Origin: Dipteris shenzhenensis
Taxonomy: Eukaryota; Polypodiophyta; Polypodiopsida; Gleicheniales
Direction: 5' to 3' (one strand)
Length of the DNA stretch: 64,000 bases
Assembly: GCA_047967505.1 (NCBI GenBank)
Contig: CM106540.1
Made by a program: the position numbers and the translations under genes. Position 1 is the first letter of the stretch, and each line of letters starts with the position of its first letter. Shown piece after piece: positions 42,650 through 53,560 of this stretch. The notes beneath the pieces were generated by a model that made no database searches, had not been told where the DNA came from, and was given only the letters and a program-made list of their open reading frames with translations.

Positions 42650-43055
42650 CTTAGGGGCTTAGCACATGGGAAGAAATAGGATGGGAATGGGAAAAGGTGG
42701 TCCCAAGTGGTCCCATGCATATTTCTATCCTATTCCCATCCCACCATGTGCTAACTAAAAAAGAACTAGGGATGGGTTTAGGAGAAAGAGGACACATGGC
42801 ATCATTTCATGTGTTTACGAGGTGGGGACCTTGTGGGGATAAGGACACATGTCATCCTTCCATGTTTTTGAATCCCTAAAAAAGGGGAACCCATTCTGGT
42901 TGCCAGGGTCTAGAGGCCATGGTCCAGGATGGGAGAAAAAGTGGCTACTTCCATTCTAAATCCATCCTAGACCAAGTGGTGTAGGATGGAAGTAATGATG
43001 ACAAAAATATTCCCATCCTAAACCCATGCTAGTCCATCCATGTGGTAAGGCCCTT
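42650..43055. mobile_element. MITE-like foldback element
   Basis: The ends are inverted and similar: CTTAGGGGCTTAGCACATGG on the left and the complement of CTAAGGGCCTTACCACATGG on the right. Inside, GGATGGGAATGGG and its complement recur, so much of the first ~110 bp folds back on itself. No TSD is clear. Non-coding. Confidence 0.6.
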
Positions 43056-43853
43056 AGTATCTTTTTCCAGGATAGCTCTTCCTTGGTGAAGGAACGGGCT
43101 CTCTCAGCTCCTTCCTCCACTGAGTCTCGATGCTCCCCGATTGGAAGCTGGACACCTTTCCGCTGATGGTGACCCAGAGCTGTACTCACGAAGGTGCATT
43201 TCTATACGCCACTTCCACATTTGGAAGTCGATACCTGCATCAAATAGTTTGATGCCCTTCCGCTTGATAATCGTGGCTCATCAGTGGAGTTGGTAGAGCA
43301 GCATCAGAGGAAACGGGCATGGCTACATTCGTATCAATGTTAGCCATGGAATAGAACGAAGCGTTGTGGGTGGCAGTTTGTGAGAAAGGACAAGGTTCGG
43401 AGGGTTCCCAAAACCCGCTTTGATATCATGAAGGAAACTGAAACAAGGAAGCGAAACAACAATACTGCTCCATTGCATGAAAAACTTCTTACAATTCGCA
43501 TATGTCGGGTAATTATGCTAGATGAAAGGTATAGATTTCAGCTACTTATTTCCTGCAATTTCGCACGCACTCTGCAAAGTATAATTTCATAAGTCTCCGC
43601 GGAGTTTAAATCAAACATGGGCAGAGTGCAATAGTACTCATGGGACAATGAAGATTTCCCATACACATCGTCAAATTAATGAGTAAAAGAGCTAAATGTG
43701 GAACGCCGGCTTAAGATCGCCACAGCATGTGACAACAGCGATATTGGCTTAATTAGATAGTTTAGTCCATTTTTCCGATAGATGTGTGAGTTTCAGATGT
43801 ACACTCCAAATACGCTATTACTTGTGGCGATCGCACGATGGAAAGGTATTTTC
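43056..43853. other. 3' flank of LEA-2 gene, no gene seen
   Basis: About 800 bp with no convincing frame. It probably holds the 3' untranslated region of the LEA-2 gene near its right edge. No clear AATAAA on the minus strand was picked out. Confidence 0.4.
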
Positions 43854-44450
43854 TTACAGGGTAAAATGGTAGTCGCAAGTCATGTTCTGCAGCGACTGAG
43901 TAGCTAGCGAGACGGTCAAGTTGCAGTCAGACGTCGATCGCGCATGATGCTTGAAAACTTTCAATACAGTCACTGTGCCAGAGACATCCACAGAAGTAGA
44001 GATCGGGAAACTCTGATTTCCGAAATCTGTTGCAAAATTGGGATTCGAAAGCACCCGATCAGCGAAGACAACCAAAACTGCTGTCAAGTTCTTCCGTTCC
44101 ATGGCTCCTATTTGTCCGGCGGGAAGGGGGACCTCTCCCACCTGTGTACCGTGGTAGAACATATAAGACGTGGCGTTGTTGGACGCGAAGCTAGCGTGGT
44201 TGGGGTTGTATACAGTGAGATTGAGATCCAACGTAAGATCGAAAGAGTAATTGAACGCAGGAAAATTGAGCGTTGCAGATAAATGTTCTAAAGCAACACT
44301 ATTGACGGTAACGACTGGCCGCTTTGCCTTGAAGACAGTGAAGGCGAGGATGATGGAGACGATAACGAAAATGAGGACGAGGGCGCAAGAGAGAGCAAAA
44401 AAGGTAACGAGACAGGCGAGGCGTCTGGATGGGCTCTTTGTGGGTGCCAT
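43854..44450 (-). CDS. LEA-2 / NDR1-HIN1-like membrane protein, intact
   Basis: A single uninterrupted 198-codon frame without introns. A short basic cytosolic N-terminus (KSPSRR) is followed by one strong hydrophobic helix (residues ~12-40). The LEA-2 domain (~70-175) has LDLNLTVYNPN (NPN at 82-84), YHGTQVGEVPLPAGQI and a conserved late pattern VDVSGTVTVLKVF. There are seven N-glycosylation sites (for example N67, N77, N121, N177), as expected for an apoplast-facing domain. Plant relatives act in pathogen response and stress, tethered to the plasma membrane. The exact substrate or partner is unknown. The start fits the context TCCATGGC. It is the only clearly intact host gene here, and its codons show no decay. 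It could in principle be a functional retrocopy, since it lacks introns, but the family often lacks introns. Confidence 0.88.
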   Translation of the reverse strand: MAPTKSPSRRLACLVTFFALSCALVLIFVIVSIILAFTVFKAKRPVVTVNSVALEHLSATLNFPAFNYSFDLTLDLNLTVYNPNHASFASNNATSYMFYHGTQVGEVPLPAGQIGAMERKNLTAVLVVFADRVLSNPNFATDFGNQSFPISTSVDVSGTVTVLKVFKHHARSTSDCNLTVSLATQSLQNMTCDYHFTL

Positions 44451-44649
44451 GGATAGAATGTCTAAGATGTTAATGGCTAAGGAGGCAAGCTTAATAGAGC
44501 TTTAGCTTTGGAGAGGAAGGCAGGGGCGGAGTCGGGAGAGTGGACGCTCCCTCGCTTCCATCGCTCTTTACACTCTTGTCAATTGCTCGCGTGTCCAGGA
44601 TTTTGTCCTAGTGTTCTTTTTGGCCTGCCATAGGTAGGCCTTAGACTCG
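44451..44649 (-). promoter_or_regulatory. upstream region of LEA-2 gene
   Basis: Presumed 5' untranslated and proximal promoter region. No obvious TATA box was recognised. A purine/pyrimidine-rich stretch, CCTTCCTCTCC, precedes the start by ~60 bp on the coding strand. Confidence 0.3.
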
Positions 44650-44935
44650 TCTCCGAACTAAACCTTCGCCAATGGAAAAGCATAAAAGGGGAAAATCTAG
44701 GACTAAGCATTTCACAAACACACGGACACCGGCGTGACATGGTGGGTGACTCATGTCCGCCTGAGCATAAATCTTGGGCGGTATGAAGAGTTTGCCCAGG
44801 CGTTGGGCGGACATAAAAATTTGCTCACTTTCCAAAATAAGGGTAGAGTGAAGACTTGAACACGTGACTACACCCTTAGCTCGTACAAGTTTAGCCATTG
44901 AGATAGAACGGTATTGGTGCTTTAAGTCGTGCACA
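44650..44935 (-). mobile_element. tRNA-derived SINE-like element
   Basis: Minus-strand sequence at 44912-44843 has a pol III A-box-like TATCTCAATGGCTAAA, an anticodon-arm-like TTGTACGAGCTAAGGG and a B-box-like GTGTTCAAGTC, spaced as in a tRNA. A tRNA-unrelated body follows. The A-box (consensus TRGCNNAGYGG) has one mismatch. No 3' tail or TSD was recognised. Confidence 0.55.
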
Positions 44936-46430
44936 TTTAATACGTATTGTATATTTGTCCGCCCTTTGTGAAAGGGAGCGTGGACATCCTCCATTTTGGT
45001 GCTTCTTCCACCTCGGACAACTGCTCCTTCAATTTTCGCGGGCGCCGCCTGTTTGTGAATCCAGCCTTAGTGAAGATTGTGTTTGGGAGAATGGAAAAAA
45101 TAGAGATTCTATATTTTTTGTAGTGGGCATTAGGGGATTGGTCCACTTTTCTATTCAACTAATGTTAGTGGCCTAAGTGGATGGGTTATATCTAGTATTA
45201 TGTAAGTTTAGTGAGCAATTTATGTGCATGGCACAACGTTCCATTTTCTTCGATGTTTCGGTTGACAATCGGAGATGCGTGTGTCACAAAGGTATGGACT
45301 CACAGGGGGGATTTATTGCACAACAAAAGCTCTCCATGCGTGTGCAGAGAAAGATATTTGTTATTCTCGGAAAGGAAGATTAATTGTTTAATGTTAAGGA
45401 TTTCTTATGCATGCAAGGATGTAGCAAGGGAGGTCATTTCGATTTTGTTCATCTATAAATGCATGCAAGTTCTTCGTCTACGAGACGTGTCAAGTTTCTA
45501 TGTTCTGGCTTGTTTATCTTTTGATATGGCTGATTGTGAGGGAGTGGGAGATTCGACTAGTGTTCAGCAAGTAGAAGGAGGATGTAGTGCTGCACATGGA
45601 GGCTCTCATGTGTCCATGGACACAGGAAACAATACCTTTCAAAGGGGTTTGATTCTTTCATATTCAACCTTCTCAATTCGTTTTTCCCTTTCAATGTTCT
45701 CATTTGATTGTAGATTAGCAAAATTCAGTTCTATTGTATGAACACGATTGCAGAAATGGTGAGATGCATGACTGGGAAGGTTGGTGAGGTACTTTGCTTG
45801 TAAAAGTTGGCGTACGTCGTTCATAAGGCTTGCAAAATTGTGTACTGATACATGTTCATGCATGCTCAAAGGGAGATCTTGGTAACAAGTTCGAAGAGAA
45901 GAGTTCCCACTCAACCTTTGGTTCATCACCGCTGATGGTTTCAAGTGGTAGTAGGCCTCCTAAGCAGGCAAATTTACTGAAGAATTCTCCAACTTTACTA
46001 AGGATACGAAGCGTTCCCTTTGCAAGGCTTTCCAAGCTGCCACTCGGGAGGCACACACTGAAGGTACAAATTGGTTGTTTTGCTTTTCTCTTCGTTCAGA
46101 ATCGTCCCTAAGTTTTCTTTCGAAATACTTTGCAAGTTCTTTCTACAATAATTCTAGGCTCTACCACCACAACTGTTGCACATATAGCACATGCAAGGAA
46201 ATTCTGGTTTGTTTTGACAATTCTGTTTAAAGTTGGAAGGGTATTTGGAAAATCGAGTGATAAAAGCGTTTTTGGTAAATTGTGTGATCAAAGCACATTG
46301 GAAAATCATTTTTCCACCAGGCATTTTGTTGTTGGCATGTTTAAATCTATGTCCAGTTGACAAATAAAACTCTTAAGGGACTTCATTCGGAAACAATCCT
46401 TGTGTTAATCATATTAAAGCGCTTGGGACA
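44936..46430. other. no gene recognised
   Basis: Open frames up to 176 codons exist (45211-45741), but none shows a domain, signal peptide or codon pattern that separates it from chance. It may be host intergenic sequence. ORF-like stretches on both strands overlap one another. Confidence 0.35.
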
Positions 46431-46739
46431 AGCCTGGCATTAGGAGGTGGTCCTAACTAGTTCCCAAATAGCGCTTGTGTTAGCTTTGCGCCTCCTAGGC
46501 TTAGGTGATTTGGGGCTCAAACTCCCTGAGCGCCCTCATGCCTAAACCATTTGTGGTTCAAATCCCACACCCGTGGAGTGGCAAGGCTTAATTTCTGTGA
46601 GACACTCCACGGTAACCCTACACGTTGCCTGGAATTCAGGGATATTTTTATCGAAGCTATGCTTGTATATTAATATAAAATCTTGACGAAAGTTCTCAAG
46701 ATCATTCTTTTAGTTTCACAATATTAGTAGAGTGTAGTT
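46431..46739. repeat. tRNA-like B-box and short repeated motif
   Basis: A sequence GGTTCAAATCC near 46555-46568 fits a pol III B-box. An upstream TTTGGGGCTCAAACTCC contains a possible A-box. The motif TTTGGGG[A/C]TCAAACTCCC recurs at about 46958 and 47130. It could be a SINE remnant. Confidence 0.35.
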
Positions 46740-46930
46740 GCTTTTTAATATATTTTCTTTTGAATTTTGAAGGAAAAAATGTAACTCCTGGCAAAACTTT
46801 ATATTTTTTTGCATAAAAGTTTAAAATCCTCGCGAATGTTTCAAACATTTTATTTTATTAGGGCACACAAACTTTCGATACCAATATAAAATTTTAGCTT
46901 CTTAACAAAACTAACTTGAAAAAAGCATCC
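46740..46930 (-). repeat. ~190-bp inverted repeat, right arm
   Basis: Inverted match of 42144-42336. With it, the arm encloses 4.4 kb containing the LEA-2 gene. Confidence 0.85.
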
Positions 46931-46944
46931 CTGCTGGAATCTTT

Positions 46945-47185
46945 TGCTTCGGAATATTTGGGGATCAAACTCCCTGAGTTTGAGCTATACTCCTTTCATG
47001 GCTATTTTTGTTGGCGTGGCTATTTCCATGGATATAGACCTGAAATGTGCACGTTGCCTGCAATCTATGGTCTTGGTGTTAGGTGGAACATACAACCTAT
47101 GCCTGGAATCCTTGGACTTTGGGTGGAATTTGGGTATTTGGGGATCAAACTCCCTGAGTTTGAGCTATACTCCTTCCATGTGCAC
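46945..47185 (+). repeat. direct repeat of ~45 bp, 172 bp apart
   Basis: TATTTGGGGATCAAACTCCC continuing to CTATACTCCTT occurs at 46957-47001 and 47129-47173. The sequence between the copies is unrelated to them. Confidence 0.8.
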
Positions 47186-47819
47186 ACTGTCTGCCATCAC
47201 TGGCTTGTCCGTTGAAGTAGATGATGCGGCCTGATCACCTCTAATCACTTATTACCCTGCATTTGGCGGCAGTACTCTGTGGATGTTAACATGTCCCCTT
47301 TCCTGACCATCAGCCGCACTAGAGGAGGTTGGTTGTGAGGGCTCTCTATAGGACGGCGTAGCGGTCCAGTTGTTGTCATGCAGTGAGGCAAGCGAGGTAT
47401 GAGCCGTACTTTCAAAAATGGGTGGCGTGCATATCCTCGTACTTGTGGATGTGATGTCCGTGGAGATTGCAGATGCGGAGGTAGAGGCAAAGGTCCTGGA
47501 ATTGCATCGAACCGATGTCAAAATTGAAGACAATCTGGTTTTTCAGATTGTGGAGGCAGCCGCCGATGGGGCAACTATGGGCGTGGATATCGCGGAGGAG
47601 TAAGAGGAGGAGGCAACTAAAATGTACCACTGCAACGACGACAGGATCTAGAACTGAGCCGTATGTGTCGTTGAATGATTGGAGGTGGAAGCAAAATCCC
47701 TCCTGAGTCATCTCTTTGGGGAAGTTTTACAACACATTTGGATCCTTCTGCTGGAGGTCTCTGAGTGCAGCCCAAGACCATACTTTTGGTGGGGTGTTGG
47801 TGGTGGCTGGGGCTACTGG
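47186..47819. other. no confident gene; possible Cys/Gly-rich coding remnant
   Basis: The plus-strand frame around 47430-47620 reads RTCGCDVRGDCRCGGRGKG, then YGRGYRGGVRGGG, a Cys/Gly/Arg-rich pattern. Short frames on both strands compete and none has a clear start, so no gene is called. Confidence 0.3.
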
Positions 47820-47859
47820 TCCACCCTACTGTGTAGCTTCATTACTGTGGATTGGCAAG

Positions 47860-48832
47860 GGTGGAACTGAAGAAGGGGGCTTAGGCCACCATTGGTGAGC
47901 GAAGCAGTTCGGGCACGCCAGTCCATTTGAAAAGATGTTTGGCATTCCTCGATCCACTCAAAGGATACTAGTAGTTTGTACAATGGGTAGGCTATGTTTG
48001 CATAGAACAAGATGAATCTCCTCTAATAGCCCGTGCGGCCTGTAAATCATTGGACTCCCTTGGCATTAGTTGGGGGCGGTAAGTCCAAGATGAGTTTGAT
48101 TTTATTATGGTCCATAGAGATTCCATTCCGGGACACTATGTGGCCCAGGATGACACCATGTTTGACCCAGAACTAGCACTTAAGAGGATTGAGGGATATG
48201 CGATATAAGCAGCATTTCTCGAGGACAAGCCTGAGGTACTTTAAGTGGTCATCCCACTTCGATTTCACGCAGATGTTGTCTAAGAAGACTTCCCCAAAGT
48301 CTCTCATATACTCTTTAAATGCCGTGATCATCATCCATTGGAAGGTAGCAAGGGCATTGGTTAATCCGAATATCATCACCCTGGCTACATATACACCCCA
48401 TTCAGTTGTTGCGAAGGCAGTCTTATGTTGATCTGGTGGCGTGATCGACACTTGGTTTGTAACCTGAAAATCTGTCTAGGAAGCTATACGCTTCCTTTCT
48501 GGCTACCCTTTCTAGAGGATGTTCCGTGAATGGCAAGGGGTAGTGGTCACATCTCGTGGTAGCATTAACCTTTTTCAAATCCATGCATACCCTAATTTTT
48601 TCATTTTTCTTTAGGACTATCATGATGGGTGATACCTAGTCCGTATGCTCAATCTCATAGATGAATCATGCATCTATGAGTTTTTGGATTTCTTCCCTCA
48701 CTATGAGTGCATACTTAGGATTCATAGGGTAGGGGCATTGCCATACCGGCCTAGCATCATCTAGCATGGGGATTGTGTCCTGCACTACTACGGCAAGCAC
48801 CCCTTTCATGTCAGTGTACTTCCAGACCATGC
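47860..48832 (-). pseudogene. pol: G reverse transcriptase
   Basis: Minus strand: YPMNPKYALIVREEIQKLID, then IRVCMDLKKVNATTRCDHYP, LPFTEHPLERVARKEAYSFL, DRFSGYKP (canonical YNQI damaged), TTEWGVYVARVMIFGLTNA, a shifted catalytic segment VFLDNICVKS (canonical YLDD/FLDD now LDN), then FYANIAYPLYKLL and FEWIEECQTSFQM of the thumb. One catalytic Asp has become Asn. The polymerase is dead. Confidence 0.9.
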
Positions 48833-49068
48833 CTCGGGGGGGTCACTCATCAAATGTAACCCTATCACCTGAGTTCAACAGAAGGATATTTTTTATTTAT
48901 AAAATTTACAAAAATAAATATACATAAGGGACTATTTAAAATAGTTTTGGGAAAATTTTACAGATTTGTATAGAAAAGGGGTACATTTTATTATTGAAAA
49001 ATTTACAGATAAGGGATTTTAGAAATAGGCCTTGAACGCACGTGGTATAGAGGGTTTATACATAATGA
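48833..49068. mobile_element. MITE, copy 3 (right end lost)
   Basis: Starts CTCGGGGGGGTCACT and matches copies 1 and 2 to CATAATGA at 49068. The right 15-bp TIR and TSD are missing, apparently with a few bases of the RT gene (LLQEYKD on one side, MVWKYTDMKG on the other). A small deletion removed the end after insertion. Confidence 0.9.
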
Positions 49069-50140
49069 GTCCTTGTACTCTTGTAGGAGAGCTATTAAGG
49101 CATTCTCCTCTTGGGGGGTCAGGTCATCGGTGATGAATACGGGTTGGGGGTCTTGCCCTTCCGAGGCTAGGTTTACCTCCTTGACCGGGGCTAGCCCATC
49201 ATACCCTTGAGAACATCCATCCTCCCAAGACCTTTTGGCATGTTGGTATAAGATCTTACGATCCTGAATCGTGTAGGCCTTGTAGTGGGCCGGTACCTGT
49301 CATAGGTCCTCTTTATCTTCGGTTTCCTCCTCTATCTTTGCCAGAGCAGTGGTCTTTTTGGCCTTAGCCATGCCTTTGGATACAGATGATTTGGGACCTA
49401 AAGGGGTCTCTTCCATTGCGCTTGACGGGGGTGGTTACCTTACTCACCCTGTTTCCCCAGTTAGAGGAGAACTCGTGGTGAGCAGTCATGGCACCTATGT
49501 AGGATAGCCCGTGAAGATCTGACTTTACCCTCACGGTTCCCTTGCTTACCTCTCAGGGTTTGAGCATGTTAAACATTCTTAGGGGAGCCACCAGGGTTAG
49601 ACCCTCAAGCTTTGGAGTGGTGATCTGAAACCCTACTCTTTCTGGGACATCTATATTGGCTAAGATGTGCATCTAGTTCTTTGAGAATTCTAGCTCGCGG
49701 AGAGATGCATATCATAAGTCATCAGACTCTTTCTCATCCTCTTCCGTGTCATAGGATTGGAATAGCTTTACGGAGGTGGTTCAGGCGGTGGTGTCAGATT
49801 CTGTGGCAAAGAGGTGTCCTGACAATGGGTGGACCTTGTAGGTGTGCAAGTCCACTCTCATGGTTTGCTCCTCGTGCCACAAGTAGATGTTATCATTATG
49901 CTAGTCATGCATGAGTTTGGACATTCGCAAGAAGGTCCTGCCTAGGATAGCTTCATATCCTAGCTATCGAGTGAAGTCCATGACTACGAACCTGATGGGG
50001 TACATGAATCCAAATACCTTAATGTTGATGCCAGTCAACTCTCCCATGGGTTTGGTATTTCCCCCATCCCTGCTCCCCCATCCAAGATGGCTTCAACCTT
50101 CTAGTTTTGATAGACTGTGGGGATAGAGGCATTCGTGTCA
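49069..50140 (-). pseudogene. pol: G protease and RT start
   Basis: Minus strand: EAILDGGAGMGEIPNPWES (about 50120-50070) fits the gypsy aspartic protease active site as DGGAG. INIKVFGFMYP, then GYEAILGRTFLRMSKLMHD and EEQTMRVDLHTY continue the retropepsin fold. Then spacer, and LTPQEENALIALLQEYKD ahead of the MITE. The segment is frameshifted in several places. Confidence 0.8.
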
Positions 50141-51560
50141 TCACCCTCAAAGCTGGCCTAGCTTGTTGATGGGAACCTTAGGTAGGTTCTGCCCTTTTCT
50201 AGCATCAATTGGTTGGGCTTAGGGCTGATAGGGGTTGGAGGTAAGAACGGTATGTTCATCCAATTGGATAGATCGTGCCATAGGATGGTATTTCCTCTTA
50301 GTAGAGGGAAGCGATCGGCTTTTTCACCTTTGTCGATAGGAAGGCAACCAACCCAGCACTGTCACAGGGCTCTGGTGAAGCTTCCTCCTCCATGGAAAAC
50401 ATGTCCTCGAAGCTATACATGTCTCCTTCCTTTTGGAGGTTATGCAACATTGGGTCTTCCTGGAACATCTTCTACATCAGATCGGAGCTTCTAACTGCTC
50501 GAAGATGAGGTGTTCCTCTTCCTCCACCCTGTCCGGTACCTTGAGCGATTTTGCCCCTTGGTGGTCCATCAAGTGGGCTGGATGAATAGTATTTGACCCC
50601 CTACTGCCTTTAGTCAATGCTCGAACTTCTCTTGGCAATCCCGTACCAAGTTCTAGGCATTTTTTATGTATTGATTTTCTAAGACTGGGTCGGGATAGGT
50701 CTCCTTATAGGAGGGCGAGGGTGCTAGGACTTGGGCCCGGACTTGGACCCGCACTAGATTGTTCACCTCTAGGAAGAGGGGCACTTCAAGGTCACCTTGG
50801 GTGGGAGACTGTTTGGAAGCAGAGGAGGTGGCAAGAGTAGTTGTCTCCTCATCAGAACCATTCTAGATGAGCACCTAGTTGGAGCTTTCACCTACTCGAA
50901 TGGCCTTCTTGGACCGGGTTAGGGGATGTGGGGGAATCTCGAGGCCAGGCAATAGGGATCCTTTATCCTTCATTTTGAACTTCTTCATTGCCTTTCCTAA
51001 TGCCTTGGCTTGCATCCTCATGATGACTTGTAGGGGTACTACGGCAGCCACATGGCCCTGCTCAATGCTAAGCAGATTAAGGCTGGTGCTCTTTGGCGGG
51101 ATGATTGGGGTGGTTCGTCTCCTCGTGGAAAAGTTCTGGACTAGATGCTCGGTTCCACACCACGCACATAAGGGGGTGGGGTTGGTCATGATTGGGGGGG
51201 CGGGGGTATGATCCCTGTATGGACAGTCCTTCAAGAAGAGTGGGCCCTGGCATTTAAAACAGGACACCGGAGGGTTTGAAGTACCTCTAGGGGGCATTCA
51301 CTGGCTCTATGGAGGCCCTGGCAGGTGTAACATTGGAGCGGGGGCCTCCGAGCAATTGAGTTTAGGTCTCTCACCCTTCTGTTTACAAAGGCGGCCTAGA
51401 ATACAAGAACCTGTTGATCCTCTGGCGGGAGGTAGTGGATCAGGATGCCACTTCCCTCCTTGTAGAGGTAGTAATCATGAGGTCCGTGATTAGGATCTGT
51501 CTCCTCCCAATAGTTGGGCACTTCTTCTACCAACACTTGATTAACTGGGGCTATACGAGG
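50141..51560 (-). pseudogene. gag: G gag C-terminal Cys-rich and spacer region
   Basis: The minus-strand frame 51297-50875 has CFKCQGPLFLKDCPYRD (zinc-knuckle-like, without the usual His) and a second Cys pair, CAWCGTEHLVQNFS. It ends in a basic KFKMKDKGSLLPGL stretch. The region between it and protease is low-information and broken. Confidence 0.65.
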
Positions 51561-53204
51561 TAGCGGGGGCTATGGACCCAATATGGGTGGTGGTAACGGA
51601 GCTGGCTGAGTTCTGTACTGGCTAGAACTAGCCACGGGTCCACCTTGAGAGATCTGGGGGTTAGGCGAGACTGTTAGGGCTATTGGGGGTCTCATTTGAT
51701 ACATGGGTTGGGGAAGAGACCTCGAAAATCGACATTGGCAGGAATCATGATTTCCCCACCTATGGCAGTATGCACAGTAGAGTGCGGGCCTTGCCCTTAG
51801 GCACAGGCACTCATTGGAGGGATGGTTGCCATTGCATACCCCACACCAGACATTATCTCTCCATGGAAACAAGTGGGGGTTGCTCGGCACCTCCTTGGAG
51901 GTTCCTGTCCTCCACTGCTAGCCTAGCTTATCTAATAGATTGGAGGCCATCTCACTCATAGCCAAGCCCTTGGGTTCGTTAGTTTCCTTCTTAATCAATT
52001 CTACACTCGAAGACCTAACCGATGGAGCTATTTCTGAGGGATCCGAGGCTTTATCTGAATTCACCTTGTCCATCATGTTGTCACATGTGCGGATGGCCAC
52101 CTTGCTGCATAGATCAAAGGAGGTAGGGTTCATCACCATGAGGTGGTCGTGCAGCTTTTGGTCTGCCAATCCAATAAGGAAGCGAGGCAACAATCATCCT
52201 CGCTCATCCGCTCATACGGTTCACAGCGGGCATTGAGGTTCTTGATCTTGGCAATGTAATCCCTTAGGGATTCCTTGTCGTTCTGCTTTACACCATACAA
52301 CTGGCTGATCGAGCTCCATTTATGTCCGCTGGGGGCGAACCCCACAATAAAGGCCTTTCTCAAGGTCTCCCAGTGGATCTTTTCTTCTGGGGTGAGAGCC
52401 CTGTACCATTGTCCTACTTTGCCATCCAGACTGAGGCCAAATGCATTGGCCATCTCTAGGTCTCCAGGAGTGCCAAAGGCTTCACAAATCTATTCAAATC
52501 GCTCCACGTGAGAGACCGGGTCTCCTTCTCCAAGGAACTTGGTCATTAGCTTGGAGATGGCTATGGGTCAGCTCCTCGAGGGATTCACAATCCTTGCAAA
52601 AAACACTGGGGCAGGTGGAGTTGGTGTGGCCCTCCTTCCTAGGGCGTTCACCAAGATACACATTGCCTCATCAGTCAACACCGTTGAGTGGCTAGTAGAG
52701 GTGGTGTTGTTGTGGGCATGACAGGGCACAGCAGGGCTTGGCCTTAAGTGTGGCCAGGTGGTGGTATCCACGTGGTTGATGCACCAGCATTGGGATGGAT
52801 GTGCCAAGGCTTGCATTCATTGGTGCAACCGGTATGGATGAGAAGGGACGGACTCCCGAAGGAGGTGCATCCTGGGGCATGGGAATGTTAGTTCCATGTA
52901 ATGGGCAGTAGGGTGGAAACTGTGGTGCCCCATAGTTGACGAAGACTGGTGGCACCGGGGCTGTTAGGGGTTCATACGGCACTCCGCCTTGGAAGTTCCT
53001 AGTATCCCCTCGGCTGGGGTCATGCCTTCGGAATTCTCTCATCCATGGATCTTCATCATCCATGTTTTCCCATTGGGAAGGTCTAGCATAGGTGGAGCAT
53101 CCTAGATTGGCGAAGGTGGTTTCCGTCTCAGACTGTGGTTCGAGAGCTGGATGTTGCTGGCCTTCCCTCCCTGCGGACATGTTGCCGGCGAAGGGGTGCT
53201 CCAT
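51561..53204 (-). pseudogene. gag: G gag, capsid region
   Basis: Minus strand: N-terminal Pro-rich frame (53204-52692), then FGLSLDGKVGQWYRALTPEE (52453 on), KAFIVGFAPSGHKWSSISQL and NDKESLRDYIAKIKNLNARC. This is the retrotransposon gag (PF03732-type) pattern of gypsy elements. It continues with MLPRFLIGLADQKLHDHLM, and a Cys-rich frame (51890-51570, CGVCNGNHPSNEC and CAYCHRWGNHDSC) forms two zinc knuckles. Frames shift at about 52700, 52190 and 51910. Confidence 0.85.
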
Positions 53205-53560
53205 GTCTACTGACTCTCTTCAACCTAAGCGGCCAACCGAATGTGCAAGCGAGTTGGGAGAGGCTACACTTGTGAATGGAGCTTCCGATGCTCTTAGACC
53301 CGAGGGGTCTTGCATCACTTCTTCCAAACTCTCTATTTCGTTAAAACTAGATAGAGTTTTTGGTCAGGGACCTACTAGCGATTGAAGCCTCGGGATCAAG
53401 CTTCCGGATTCCCGAGCAGCTAGGACAAAGGGTGGGCTGAGCGTAGCTCGAAGCACTCTCTTCCGGCACATGATCCTTTGGCAAAATTCTTTCGAACCTC
53501 AAGTGCATGTGGAAGGCCTCTAGCTGAGCACACTCAGGCTGAACTGAGGTTCTTGAGTTT

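Larger units (their letters stand above)
47820..53560 (-). mobile_element. Ty3/gypsy element G, decayed (minus strand)
   Basis: Minus-strand order: gag (53204-52133), Cys-rich tail (51890-50875), aspartic protease (~50130-49800), RT (49110-48160) and RT thumb/RNase H start (~48050-47930). Integrase, RNase H proper and the 3' LTR are absent. The 5' LTR and PBS were not located with certainty. MITE copy 3 lies inside RT. It shows many frameshifts and is clearly inactive. Confidence 0.85.

Noticed and set aside
44641-44994. 117-codon minus-strand frame
   Set aside because: It overlaps the SINE-like head (A-box and B-box), which explains the sequence better than a protein.
45211-45741. 176-codon plus-strand frame
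   Set aside because: No domain, no conserved features, and overlapping frames of similar length on the other strand. Likely chance.
47252-47533. Minus-strand Ser/Thr-rich frame
   Set aside because: The opposite strand gives a Cys/Gly-rich pattern and neither has a clear start or stop context. No gene called.
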